DNA of 64,000 bases from Parahoeflea alexandrii (GTDB lineage Bacteria; Pseudomonadota; Alphaproteobacteria; Rhizobiales; Rhizobiaceae): assembly GCF_027214025.1 (NCBI RefSeq), contig NZ_JAPWHB010000008.1:124001-188000 (forward strand), in the 5' to 3' direction. The translations under genes were made by a program, and so were the position numbers. Shown here in pieces: positions 9,304 through 17,739 of this stretch (its first letter is position 1; every line of letters begins with the position of its first letter). The notes under the pieces are model-generated. The model made no database searches. It saw only the letters and a list, made by a program, of their open reading frames with translations, and had not been told where the DNA came from.

Positions 9304-9425
9304 TGGATGTCCGGTCTCATCCTGATAGGGTTTCCCCACGAAGGGTCTAGGGGCTCTGGTTGTGTGTTCAATGCAATGGCCCGATTCGTGGCAATCAGGC
9401 TGATGAAACAAGGTGGTGTCGGAAA

Positions 9426-10688
9426 GTGTTGCCATGGTTCAGGACTGAACATGCGCGGTTGCCCGAACAGACGGTCCATGATGGAGCGCCTGTCGGACGG
9501 ATCGCCTTGCTGGGTGCCGATCTGCCCGGCCTGCGGCCGAAACTGCTTTGTGAACAGGGCAGCCGGATCAAGCGTGGCCAGGCGGTGTTTCATGACCGCG
9601 CCCATCCGGAAGTTGTTTTCGCCTCACCGATTTCCGGTGTTGTCGAATCGATCACACTCGGGCCGCGCCGCAGCCTGTCGGCTCTGGTGATCCGCCGGGA
9701 GACCGGGCATCATGAGCCGGATCCGGTCAAGATGGCCATGTCGTCGGCCACCGCGGTGCGCGCGGCACTTCTGGCGAATGGCTTCTGGCCTGCTTTCCTG
9801 ACTCGCCCCTTCGGCCGCATCCCGGCTCCCGACGCCGCACCGGAAGCGATCTTCGTCACGGTGACCGCCGATAATCCGCATGCGCCCGATCCCAGGGTGG
9901 TGCTTGCCGGGCAGCATGAGGTGTTTGCGGCGGGTCTGAAGGCGCTGGCCCTCCTGACCGACGGGACGGTGCATGTTTGCCAGTCGCAGGGGGCGGATAT
10001 CGCGGCGGGGCTTGGCGACCGCATTCGCGGCGCCTTCTTTTCCTCTGGCGCCGCTTCCGGTCTTGCCGGAACCCATATTCACCGGCTGCATCCGGTCGGC
10101 TGGGGCCGGTCGGTTTGGAGCATCGGTTATCAGGATGTGCTGTCGATCGGAAGGCTGATCGAGACCGGTATTCCTGATTGCAGCCGCGTTGTCGCCATTG
10201 TGGGTCCGCGGGCAAAGCAACCGAGATTGCTCAGGACGGTTGCTGGGGCGAGTCTGCAGGAGTTGATCCGCGAGGAGACCGTGACGGGCACCGGTGGTGC
10301 TCCGCTTTGCGTGCTTTCCGGGTCGGCGGAAAATGGACGCAAGGCTTCCTGGCTCGGACGTTACCACCATCAGATTACCCTGCTTGATGATGCACCCAAG
10401 CCTGTCAATACTCCGGAACGAGGGGTGATGGCACGTTTCCGGCGGGCTTCCTCAATGCCCGCACCGCTGGTTCCCACTGCAGCACTTGAGCGTGCGCTTT
10501 CCTTGGATGTTCCGGTCGTGCCGTTCCTGCGCGCCCTGAGCGTTGGCGACGCGGAAACCGCCAGCCGTCTGGGATGCCTGGAAATGGTCGAAGAGGATCT
10601 GGCGGCCGTCTCGCTTGCCTGCACCAGCGGCGCGGATTACCGGCGGATGCTGCGCCATGTGCTCGATGAACTTGCGGAGGATGCATGA
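9426..10688 (+). CDS. nqrA: Na+-translocating NADH:quinone reductase subunit A
   Basis: Peripheral cytoplasmic subunit of the NQR complex, the subunit linked to ubiquinone binding. Family blocks are clear: VGRIALLGADLPGLRP near the N-terminus, the biotinyl-like hairpin FASPISGVVESI, AIFVTVTADNPHAPDP, GLAGTHIHRLHPV, SIGYQDVLSIGRL and the C-terminal LGCLEMVEEDLA. I propose the GTG at 9426 because AAGGTGG lies 10 bases upstream and the N-terminus then matches other NqrA proteins; an earlier TTG at 9360 would add 22 unsupported residues. The 420-residue length is slightly below the usual 446. It overlaps nqrB by four bases (ATGA), starting a tightly packed operon. Confidence 0.9.
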   Translation: MLPWFRTEHARLPEQTVHDGAPVGRIALLGADLPGLRPKLLCEQGSRIKRGQAVFHDRAHPEVVFASPISGVVESITLGPRRSLSALVIRRETGHHEPDPVKMAMSSATAVRAALLANGFWPAFLTRPFGRIPAPDAAPEAIFVTVTADNPHAPDPRVVLAGQHEVFAAGLKALALLTDGTVHVCQSQGADIAAGLGDRIRGAFFSSGAASGLAGTHIHRLHPVGWGRSVWSIGYQDVLSIGRLIETGIPDCSRVVAIVGPRAKQPRLLRTVAGASLQELIREETVTGTGGAPLCVLSGSAENGRKASWLGRYHHQITLLDDAPKPVNTPERGVMARFRRASSMPAPLVPTAALERALSLDVPVVPFLRALSVGDAETASRLGCLEMVEEDLAAVSLACTSGADYRRMLRHVLDELAEDA

Positions 10689-11503
10689 CCGGCTGGCTCC
10701 TCGATTCCCATCTCATGCAACAGCGCAGCGGATGGACACCTGCGCGGGTTACGCTGGCCCAGTTGGTTGCGTTGGTCGTGCCCATGGGCGTAAGTCTGGC
10801 CGAGCGCGGGTCTGCGCAAATAGCGGTGCTGGTCACCGCGTCGATTACCTGCCTGGTCTGGGAGCTCGCCTTTGATCTGATCCGTGGCCGATCCCTGAGC
10901 TTCCACACGGTGACGACTGCGCTGATTGTATCGGTTCTGGTGCCGGCGACGGTGCCGCTCTGGCAGATCGCCATGGCCGCGAGCTTCGGGGTGGTGTTCG
11001 GCGAACTGGTGTTCGGCGGAAGGGGCTATGGAATTGTGTCGGCAGCCGCCGCGGCAGCCGGATTCCTGGTGTTTTCCTTTGCCGGTGCCGGCTTGTCCGA
11101 GCCGAGTGAATCCATGGCGCTGGCAACCCTACCGGGCGCCGTGCTGCTGCTTTGGGGCGGACTGATATCCTGGCGCGTACTGGCATCCGCGGCTGCCGCG
11201 CTGATCGCCGCGGAACTTACCCGGCAAGGGGCGAGCGGGCTGCCAACGGTTCTGGCAACCGCCCCGTTCGGGCTTGTTTTCCTCGTCTCAGATCCCGTAG
11301 CTGCCGCGTCCACGCAATGGGGCCGCTGGGTGTACGGTGTTCTGGCCGGGCTGCTGATCGTGCTCTTCGATACGCTTGCAGGGTCCGCGATCGCGCCGGC
11401 GGCCATCGTGTTCGCATCGCTTCTTGCAAGCCTGTTTGCACCGCTGATTGATCATGTCACGGTAACGCTGATCGTCGGACGGCGGGGGAGGCGGCATGGC
11501 TGA
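10685..11503 (+). CDS. nqrB: Na+-translocating NADH:quinone reductase subunit B, short and lacking the FMN motif
   Basis: Membrane subunit of NQR, here only 272 residues against about 410 in Vibrio. Recognisable blocks are VLVPATVPLWQIAM (residues 85-98), FGVVFGELVFGG (101-112), VFLVSDPVAAASTQWGRWVYGVLAG (198-222) and the C-terminal FAPLIDHV. Most of the N-terminal region of the classical protein is missing. The NPALAGRAF segment is replaced by an alanine-rich stretch (residues 118-126). The DxxSGAT motif that carries the covalent FMN threonine is absent: no SGAT or TGAT occurs anywhere. The frame is continuous through conserved blocks on both sides of the loss, so this is not a simple frameshift. 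Overlaps nqrA and nqrC. Confidence 0.85.
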   Translation: MTGWLLDSHLMQQRSGWTPARVTLAQLVALVVPMGVSLAERGSAQIAVLVTASITCLVWELAFDLIRGRSLSFHTVTTALIVSVLVPATVPLWQIAMAASFGVVFGELVFGGRGYGIVSAAAAAAGFLVFSFAGAGLSEPSESMALATLPGAVLLLWGGLISWRVLASAAAALIAAELTRQGASGLPTVLATAPFGLVFLVSDPVAAASTQWGRWVYGVLAGLLIVLFDTLAGSAIAPAAIVFASLLASLFAPLIDHVTVTLIVGRRGRRHG

Positions 11504-12296
11504 ACTGTTGTCACCCATTCGAAAATTCTTCGCCCGCTCGAATGACGATCTGGTCAAGATCATCGGCATGGCAGTCCTCGTCGCGCTGGTCTCGTCTGCG
11601 GCGGTGTCGGTGACAGCGGTCATGTTGAGGCCCTACCAGGAGGCCAACCGGGCGGCCGAACGGCAGGCACGTATCGACCAGATGCTCGATACGCTGCCGG
11701 GCATGCGTGACCTGATGATGGAATCCGGGGTCGATACGCTGGAAACGCGGCTGGTCAACCTGGACGACGGCAGTTTCGCGAGCGGCGAGGATCCCGCCGG
11801 TTTTGATCTCGAAGCGGCGCTGCAGGACCCGGACGCCAGCGTAGCACTTGATGCAGAGGCAGACATTGCCGGCATCAAGCGGCGGGCCAACCAGTCGCCT
11901 GTCTATCTGCTGCAGAAGGATGGCGACCTGAAGCTGATCGTGTTGCCGGTCTATGGCGCCGGATATCAATCCACCATTCGTGCAGCTTTGGCGATCGAGG
12001 CGGATCTGACCACCATTGCCGCGCTGGCGATTGTCGAACAGGGCGATACGCCCGGATTTGGCGCCCGGATCGAGGAACCGGAATGGCTGGCGCTCTGGCC
12101 TGGCAAGAAGATTGCCGACGAGACCGGAACTGTCCGCATCGAACTGGTGCGTGGCGGGGCTTCCACGCCCTATGAAGTCGACGGGATTTCCGGCGCGACG
12201 CGCACCAGCAACGGGATCACCAACATGTTGCGGTTCTGGCTGGGGGACAAGGGGTTTGGCCCGTTCCTGACCAGGCTCAGGCAGGAGGGTCTCTAG
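11496..12296 (+). CDS. nqrC: Na+-translocating NADH:quinone reductase subunit C
   Basis: Single-span membrane subunit with a periplasmic FMN domain, 266 residues, the normal size. A membrane helix lies at about residues 20-45. The flavinylation motif DGISGAT ends in T235, the residue expected to receive FMN from ApbE; the surrounding VDGISGATRTSNGI matches the family closely. The PGFGARIEEPEW segment near residues 186-197 is also typical. The start overlaps nqrB by 8 bases and the stop is followed one base later by nqrD, so expression is strongly coupled. With the FMN site gone from NqrB, this is the only covalent FMN site visible in the complex. Confidence 0.92.
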   Translation: MAELLSPIRKFFARSNDDLVKIIGMAVLVALVSSAAVSVTAVMLRPYQEANRAAERQARIDQMLDTLPGMRDLMMESGVDTLETRLVNLDDGSFASGEDPAGFDLEAALQDPDASVALDAEADIAGIKRRANQSPVYLLQKDGDLKLIVLPVYGAGYQSTIRAALAIEADLTTIAALAIVEQGDTPGFGARIEEPEWLALWPGKKIADETGTVRIELVRGGASTPYEVDGISGATRTSNGITNMLRFWLGDKGFGPFLTRLRQEGL

Positions 12297-12297
12297 G

Positions 12298-12951
12298 ATG
12301 TCGCTCAAACACCATCTCATTAGCCCGCTGATCGGCAACAACCCGGTCACCCTGCAGATCCTGGGCATTTGCTCTGCTCTGGCTGTGACCACCACGCTGT
12401 CCACGGCAATCACCATGTCGGTGGCGCTGACCGTGGTGCTCTGCCTGTCGGGCGGTGTGATCAGCCTGATGCGGCATCATATTCCGCCCTCGATCCGGCT
12501 GATCATCCAGATCACCATCGTGGCTTCGATCGTCATCGTGATCGACCAGTTCATGCAGGCCTTCATGTTCGAGATGAGCAAGCGGCTGTCAATCTTTGTC
12601 GGGCTGATCGTGACCAATTGCCTGGTACTTGGCCGTGCGGAGGCCTTCGCCATGCGCAATCCGGTGCTGCCGAGCGTGCTCGACGGGCTTGGAAACGGCC
12701 TCGGCTACAGCCTGATCCTGCTGATTGTCGGGGCTTTGCGGGAGTTTCTTGGAACCGGCGGGTTGATGGGCGTTCCGCTGGTCTCGACCGTAGCCGAGGG
12801 CGGCTGGTTCGAGCCGCTTGGCCTGATGCAACTGGCGCCGAGTGCGTTCTTCATCCTCGGGCTTCTGGTCTGGCTGGTGCGGGTTCTGCGTCCCGAGCAA
12901 GTGGAGCAGCCTGAGTTCCGTCTGAAGGCCGCGGAGGACCGCCGGCCATGA
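12298..12951 (+). CDS. nqrD: Na+-translocating NADH:quinone reductase subunit D
   Basis: Integral membrane subunit, 217 residues, about six transmembrane helices. The two cysteines that with NqrE hold the intramembrane [2Fe-2S] cluster are present, C25 ([10 protein letters not shown]) and C108 ([15 protein letters not shown]). The family block [19 protein letters not shown] is intact. Length is close to the usual 210. It sits between nqrC and nqrE with one base and four bases of spacing or overlap. Nothing unusual apart from the partner NqrB. Confidence 0.93.
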   Translation: MSLKHHLISPLIGNNPVTLQILGICSALAVTTTLSTAITMSVALTVVLCLSGGVISLMRHHIPPSIRLIIQITIVASIVIVIDQFMQAFMFEMSKRLSIFVGLIVTNCLVLGRAEAFAMRNPVLPSVLDGLGNGLGYSLILLIVGALREFLGTGGLMGVPLVSTVAEGGWFEPLGLMQLAPSAFFILGLLVWLVRVLRPEQVEQPEFRLKAAEDRRP

Positions 12952-13547
12952 GCGAGTTGCTGATCAAATCCATCTTTCAGGAAAATCTTGCGCTGTCGTT
13001 CTTCCTGGGGATGTGCACCTTTCTGGCCGTCTCCAAACGGGTGGATACGGCTGTCGGCCTCGGGCTGGCGGTCATCGTCGTGCAGGCAATTACCGTCCCG
13101 GTCAACTACCTGATCTTCAATTTGCTGCTGATCGAGGGCGCATGGGCCTGGGCCGGGCTGCCGGATATCGATCTGACCTTCCTGAAGCTGGTGAGCTTCA
13201 TCGGCGTCATTGCCGCGATGGTGCAGATCCTGGAGATGACGCTGGACCGCTTTGCGCCGCGGCTCTACCGGGCGCTCGGCATCTTCCTGCCGCTGATCAC
13301 GGTCAACTGCGCCATCCTCGGTGGCAGCCTGTTCATGGTCGAGCGCCATTATGATTTCGAGCAATCGGTCGTCTACGGTATCGGCAGCGGGGTGGGCTGG
13401 GCGTTGGCGATCATCATCTTCGCGGCCATTCGCGAGAGGCTCAAGTACAGCGACATGCCGAAGGGTGTCGAGGGACTGGCCAGTGCCTTCATCGTCACCG
13501 GCCTGATGTCCCTCGGTTTCTCGGCCTTCTCTCTGGTGACGCCATGA
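12948..13547 (+). CDS. nqrE: Na+-translocating NADH:quinone reductase subunit E
   Basis: Integral membrane subunit, 199 residues with about six helices, inverted in topology to NqrD in the known complex. Cluster cysteines are conserved at C23 ([12 protein letters not shown]) and C121 ([13 protein letters not shown]). It starts four bases inside nqrD and its last four bases overlap the nqrF start, as in a translationally coupled operon. Typical length is 198, so the subunit appears complete. Confidence 0.93.
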   Translation: MSELLIKSIFQENLALSFFLGMCTFLAVSKRVDTAVGLGLAVIVVQAITVPVNYLIFNLLLIEGAWAWAGLPDIDLTFLKLVSFIGVIAAMVQILEMTLDRFAPRLYRALGIFLPLITVNCAILGGSLFMVERHYDFEQSVVYGIGSGVGWALAIIIFAAIRERLKYSDMPKGVEGLASAFIVTGLMSLGFSAFSLVTP

Positions 13548-14764
13548 CTGAGATTGTTCTTGGCATTGTCCTGCTGACGGTGATCGTGCTCGTGCTTGCG
13601 GTCACGGTGATGTTTGCCCGTTCGATCCTGTCGCCGTCGCGCCCGGCTGTGCTGACCGTGAACGGATCGAGCAGGTTTGACACCAGCACCGGGGTCAAGC
13701 TGCTGTCTGCGCTGAACGAGAATGGTATCCTCGTGCCATCGGCCTGTGCAGGTGCGGGCACCTGCGGCCTGTGCCGGGTCAAGATCCTCAAGGGCGGTTC
13801 CGCGCCGCTGCCGACGGAGGCCGCTCGGCTGACCAAGGCGGACCTCCGCGATCATTACCATCTCGCCTGCCAGGTGGTGATGCGCGGCGACATGGAAGTC
13901 GAAGTCGACAACGACCTGATGTCGGCGGAAAAATTCGTCTGCACGGTTGAAAGCGTGCGGGCGTTGACGCCGTTGATCCGGGAAATCGTGTTGCGTCAGC
14001 CCGACGGCATGAAGCTCGATATCGAGGCCGGGTCCTTCGTGCAGGTGACCGCCCCGCCGTTCGAGCAGAATTACTCGGAGATCGACGTGCCCGATGCCCA
14101 CGCGGCGGTCTGGCAGACACTTAGGGCGCTCAAGGTGTCCAGTCCCGCACCGGTGACGCGGGCCTACTCGGTCTCCAACCGGCCGGAGGATACCGAAGCC
14201 GGACGGATCGTGCTCAACATCCGGCTGGCGCTGCCACCGCCGTCGCTTCCCGACGTGATGCCCGGCGTGGTTTCCTCCTGGCTGTTTTCGCTCAAGCCGG
14301 GAGACAGGGTCGATACTTCCGGGCCGTTCGGCAGCTTCCGGGCCCAACCCGGCGAGGCTGAAATGATCTTTATCGGCGGCGGTGTCGGCATGGCGCCGCT
14401 GCGCGCGATCATCTTCGACCAGCTGGAGCGGCTGAAGAGCAACCGCCGCATCAGCTATTGGTACGGCGCGCGCAACAAAGCCGATCTGCCCTATCAGGAC
14501 GAGTTTGATGCGCTGGCCGAAAAGCATCCGAACTTCGGCTGGACGGTGGCGCTTTCCGACCCGCGCCCCGAAGACAACTGGCAGGGAAGCACCGGTTTTG
14601 TGCACATGGTGGCCTGGGAGAAGCATCTCCGGGATCATCCGGCGCCGGAGGCTTGCGAGTACTATCTCTGCGGACCGCCGATGATGATCCGGGCGGTGCT
14701 GGCGATGCTGGATGATGCCGGCGTCGACAAGTCCCATATCTTCACTGATGATTTCGGAGTCTGA
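13544..14764 (+). CDS. nqrF: Na+-translocating NADH:quinone reductase subunit F
   Basis: NADH-oxidising subunit, 406 residues. In order: an N-terminal membrane helix (residues 4-27), a ferredoxin domain with [2Fe-2S] ligands C68, C74, C77 and C109, the FAD-binding motif RAYSVSN at 206-212, and an NAD domain with [10 protein letters not shown] at 278-287 and YLCGPPMM near the C-terminus. All ligands are intact, so the electron entry side of the complex should work. It overlaps nqrE by four bases and is followed at once by apbE. Confidence 0.94.
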   Translation: MTEIVLGIVLLTVIVLVLAVTVMFARSILSPSRPAVLTVNGSSRFDTSTGVKLLSALNENGILVPSACAGAGTCGLCRVKILKGGSAPLPTEAARLTKADLRDHYHLACQVVMRGDMEVEVDNDLMSAEKFVCTVESVRALTPLIREIVLRQPDGMKLDIEAGSFVQVTAPPFEQNYSEIDVPDAHAAVWQTLRALKVSSPAPVTRAYSVSNRPEDTEAGRIVLNIRLALPPPSLPDVMPGVVSSWLFSLKPGDRVDTSGPFGSFRAQPGEAEMIFIGGGVGMAPLRAIIFDQLERLKSNRRISYWYGARNKADLPYQDEFDALAEKHPNFGWTVALSDPRPEDNWQGSTGFVHMVAWEKHLRDHPAPEACEYYLCGPPMMIRAVLAMLDDAGVDKSHIFTDDFGV

Positions 14765-14768
14765 TGCC

Positions 14769-15734
14769 ATGCGGATGACACGACGCCAATTCCTTGTCTC
14801 GACCGCGGCTGCGGTGGCCTGCACCACGCTTCCGGCGAATGCCGGAACGACCGGTATCGGCGGTCCGGCATTTGGAAGCACCTGGCGGGCGGTGCTGCCT
14901 GATGAAAGCAGATCGGCCGCTGTGCTCAAGCTGGTGGCTTCAGTCGTTGCCGAGATCAATCAGGCAATGTCGCCGTATCAGCAGCAATCGGAACTCTCTG
15001 CCTTCAATCGCGCGGAGACGCTTGACTGGCAGGGCTGCTCGAGACCGCTTGCCAATGTCGCGGCGCATGCGCTCGAGATGTCGCGTTTTACCGATGGCGC
15101 GTTCGATCCGACGATCGGTCCGCTGGTCAACCGTTTCGGATTTGGCCCCATCCACGGTGACCGGGTACATCCGGAAGACCTGTCGGTCTCGGCCAGCGGA
15201 TTGCGCAAGCGAGTGCCCGGCCTGACGCTGGATTTGTGCGGGATCGCCAAGGGTTACGCGCTCGACAGGATCATTGAAGGCTTGCCGGCCGCCGGGGTGG
15301 AGACGGCCCTATTCGAACTTGGCGGCGAGGTCCGTACGCTCGGGCACCATCCGGACGGGCGGTCCTGGCAGGTCGGCATCGAACGGCCCGATGCCGAACC
15401 GGGTGTCATGGAGCGCATCGTTGCGCCCGGTCCGCTGGCACTGGCGACATCGGGAACCGGCAGGCAGAATATCAGCCTTGGCGGGGGCGGGGTCAGTCAC
15501 CTGATCGACCCGCGGTCCGGTCGTCCGGTCGACGCCCTGCCGGCATCGGTGTCGGTGCTGGACTCCGCGGCGATGCGCGCCGACGCCCTGGCGACCGCGC
15601 TGATGGTCATGGGGATGGAGCGGGGGGCGGCGTTCGCCGAGACCCATTCCATCCCGGCGCTGTTTGTCCGGTTTGAGAAGGGCCGCAGCCAGGAGATCAT
15701 GACCGGTGGATTCGACGCTTACGTGACCGCCTAG
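14769..15734 (+). CDS. apbE: FAD:protein FMN transferase
   Basis: ApbE-family flavin transferase that attaches FMN to threonine in DxxS/TGAT motifs, needed to mature NqrC. From the ATG at 14769 the protein has 321 residues and starts with a signal carrying RRQFLVSTAAAVA, resembling a TAT or Sec leader for periplasmic action. Family blocks are visible: LDLCGIAKGYALDRI, LATSGTGRQN, HLIDPRSGRPVD and the metal-binding MRADALATALMVMG. An upstream in-frame ATG inside nqrF is less likely because it would bury the signal peptide. It lies four bases after nqrF and 12 bases before nqrM. Confidence 0.92.
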   Translation: MRMTRRQFLVSTAAAVACTTLPANAGTTGIGGPAFGSTWRAVLPDESRSAAVLKLVASVVAEINQAMSPYQQQSELSAFNRAETLDWQGCSRPLANVAAHALEMSRFTDGAFDPTIGPLVNRFGFGPIHGDRVHPEDLSVSASGLRKRVPGLTLDLCGIAKGYALDRIIEGLPAAGVETALFELGGEVRTLGHHPDGRSWQVGIERPDAEPGVMERIVAPGPLALATSGTGRQNISLGGGGVSHLIDPRSGRPVDALPASVSVLDSAAMRADALATALMVMGMERGAAFAETHSIPALFVRFEKGRSQEIMTGGFDAYVTA

Positions 15735-15746
15735 GAGGAACAGACG

Positions 15747-15911
15747 ATGGAGACATTTCTGCTCGCATTCGGATTGATTCTGCTCTCCGTGCTCGGGCTG
15801 GCGCTGGGGGTTATCTTCGGACGTTCACCGCTGAAGGGATCGTGCGGGGGCCTGGCTTGCGCCAGCGGACTTTCCTGCAGCGGCTGCCGCAAGGGCCAGA
15901 CCCATGAGTGA
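15747..15911 (+). CDS. nqrM: NQR maturation protein NqrM (DUF539 family)
   Basis: A 54-residue protein starting with a membrane helix (residues 4-24) followed by a cysteine-rich tail with C33, C38, C44 and C47 after the family hallmark GSCGGL. NqrM is known to be required for assembly of the NqrD/NqrE iron-sulfur centre. AGGAGG lies nine bases upstream of the ATG. It follows apbE in the same order as in Vibrio-type operons and overlaps the next gene by 8 bases. Short length makes it easy to miss, but context, spacing and sequence agree. Confidence 0.88.
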   Translation: METFLLAFGLILLSVLGLALGVIFGRSPLKGSCGGLACASGLSCSGCRKGQTHE

Positions 15912-16302
15912 GCGACCCCGGATCAGGACCTATATGAGCCGTGAGCTGATCACGCTGACGCCCGAGATGGAGATCAACCGGGCCATGAACCTTCTGATCG
16001 ACAACCGGATCTCCGGCGCGCCGGTCCTCGATGCGACAGGAAACCTGGTCGGCATGCTGTCTCAGAAGGACTGTCTAAAGGCGGCGCTGCACGCGAGCTA
16101 TTTCAGGGAATGGGGCGACACCGTCGCCGACTACATGTCTTCAGAACCGGTGTCCCTGGATGCGGAACTCGATCTCGTGGAGGCTGCAGAAGCGTTTCTG
16201 GCGAGCAGCTTCCGGCGATTTCCGGTGATGTCCGAGGGACGGCTGGTCGGCCAGATCAGCCGGTCGGACCTGCTCCGGGCGCTGGCCGGCAACTGGCAAT
16301 AG
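15904..16302 (+). CDS. CBS-domain pair protein at the end of the nqr operon
   Basis: A 132-residue cytoplasmic protein consisting almost only of two CBS repeats (about residues 5-62 and 72-130). The first begins IRTYMSRELITLTPEMEINRA and the second VADYMSSEPVSLDAE, each ending in a G-x-x-S-x-x-D type nucleotide-contact segment (MLSQKDCL, QISRSDLL). CBS pairs usually sense adenosine nucleotides or NAD-type ligands. It overlaps nqrM by 8 bases, so it is made with the complex. A role in regulating NQR activity by energy state is plausible but only inferred. Confidence 0.85.
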   Translation: MSERPRIRTYMSRELITLTPEMEINRAMNLLIDNRISGAPVLDATGNLVGMLSQKDCLKAALHASYFREWGDTVADYMSSEPVSLDAELDLVEAAEAFLASSFRRFPVMSEGRLVGQISRSDLLRALAGNWQ

Positions 16303-16308
16303 GCTAAA

Positions 16309-17469
16309 TCACCCCAGCAGTCCGGCAATCGCCTGGGCGATGATCCGCTCTTCGTCCGCCTCGACGATAAAGGCGTGGTGCGCGCTTTCTATAGCTGTCA
16401 GCCGGCCCGCTCCAGCGGCATTGGCTTCCGCGTCCAGGTCGAAGCCGAGCCATGCGAGCCTTTCGAGAACCATGGCGCGGATGGGCGCGGCGTTCTCGCC
16501 GATGCCGCCGGAGAAGACCAGTGCATCGATACCGCCGAGACCAGCCGCCGCTCCGCCGATCTCCTGGACCAGCCGGTCGACGAACATTTCGACCGCGAAG
16601 GCGGCATCGGGCTGATCGCTGGCAAGAAGTGTTCGCATGTCGCCCGACAGGCCGGACACACCCGACAACCCGCTCTGGTGATAGAACAGCTTGCCGACGG
16701 CGGCTGTGTCGCCGCCATGCTTTTCGACCAGCCAGAGGACCGCGCCGGGATCGAGCCGACCGGGGCGCTGGCCCATCATCAGGCCGTCGAGCGGGGTGAA
16801 GCCCATCGAGGTCCAGAGGCTTTTTCCATCGATCATGCCGCAGATCGAGCAGCCATTGCCAAGATGACAGGCAATCACCCGGCCCGGGGAGAGGCCAAGG
16901 CCGGGCAGGCTCGCGGCGACATGCTCGTAGGACAGTCCGTGGAAGCCATAGCGAATGAGCCCATCCCTGGCGTAGCTCCGGGGAAGCGGCATTTCGCGGC
17001 GCACCGCGGCGATGCCGGTGTGGAACGCGGTGTCGAAGCAGGCGATCTGCGGAACGCCGGGAAGGGCTCGCGTGGCTGCGTCAATTCCGGCCAGATTATG
17101 CGGCTGGTGTCCTGGGGCCAGAGGAATGAGCTCGGCAATGCCCGCCCGGATGTCAGGATCGACGATAACGGGGGCGTTGAACCGCTCGCCGCCGTGGACG
17201 ATGCGATGGCCGACACCCATGATCGTTCCGGCGCGGGGAAGGATGATTTCATTGATCAGGCGCGGCAGCACTCCGGCATGGCCTTGATCGGGCCCGCCAA
17301 AGTCCATCCGGTCGCCGGTCGATGTCTTCAGCTTAGGCGTCTGGCCGTGCCCGATCGCTTCGATGAGGCCGGAGAAACTGCGCTCGAATATCGGGGAGAA
17401 GACGGCGAACTTGATGGAGGACGAGCCGCAATTGAGCGCCAGCAGATTTCCATTCAAGCCGTCGGTCAT
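16309..17469 (-). CDS. ackA: Acetate kinase
   Basis: Cytoplasmic ATP:acetate phosphotransferase, 386 residues from the ATG at 17469, which has AAGGAGG upstream. Family blocks are clear: LALNCGSSSIKFAVF at the N-terminus, VGHRIVHGG, CHLGNGCSICGMIDGKS, GQRPGRLDPG and SGGIGENAAPIR. Length matches the family (about 395). It converges on the nqr operon with only six bases between stops. No phosphotransacetylase or phosphoketolase gene is adjacent, so its acetyl phosphate source must be encoded elsewhere. Confidence 0.93.
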   Translation of the reverse strand: MTDGLNGNLLALNCGSSSIKFAVFSPIFERSFSGLIEAIGHGQTPKLKTSTGDRMDFGGPDQGHAGVLPRLINEIILPRAGTIMGVGHRIVHGGERFNAPVIVDPDIRAGIAELIPLAPGHQPHNLAGIDAATRALPGVPQIACFDTAFHTGIAAVRREMPLPRSYARDGLIRYGFHGLSYEHVAASLPGLGLSPGRVIACHLGNGCSICGMIDGKSLWTSMGFTPLDGLMMGQRPGRLDPGAVLWLVEKHGGDTAAVGKLFYHQSGLSGVSGLSGDMRTLLASDQPDAAFAVEMFVDRLVQEIGGAAAGLGGIDALVFSGGIGENAAPIRAMVLERLAWLGFDLDAEANAAGAGRLTAIESAHHAFIVEADEERIIAQAIAGLLG

Positions 17470-17681
17470 CCAGATCCCCTCCTTACCTGTTGGCCGGCTC
17501 CGGGCCGGATATTGGGCCGATGTTACCGTTGTGCCGGATCGGGCGTGAGACGCAACCGAAAATCGGCGCTGGTCTGGCGGGTGCGCCGGTTTTGGCATGA
17601 TCGACGGGAAGGAAGATGATTGTTCAAGGGGTGTGCACAGCAAGTATTACGCTGTTGCCAAGGCGGGACGCGCGTTTTATC

Positions 17682-17693
17682 TTTTGGTCAAAA
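17682..17693. promoter_or_regulatory. Candidate operator upstream of the BMP-type transporter
   Basis: TTTTGGTCAAAA, two 5-base complementary arms around GT, lies 47 bases before the binding-protein start in an AT-rich patch of the 270-base region shared with ackA. It resembles a dimeric repressor site, but no regulator gene is adjacent and the match could be chance. Confidence 0.3.
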
Positions 17694-17739
17694 ATAACGA
17701 CGGGTGCAGCTTAATCTTTGTCAAACAGGAGCGTCAGCC

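Noticed and set aside
10685-11503. NqrB loss explained by a frameshift
   Set aside because: The reading frame is continuous and conserved blocks lie on both sides of the missing segments in the same frame, so a single base error cannot account for it.
13373-14959. Minus-strand 528-codon open frame opposite nqrF
   Set aside because: Antisense shadow; nqrF has all its cofactor motifs on the plus strand and overlaps its neighbours as an operon member.
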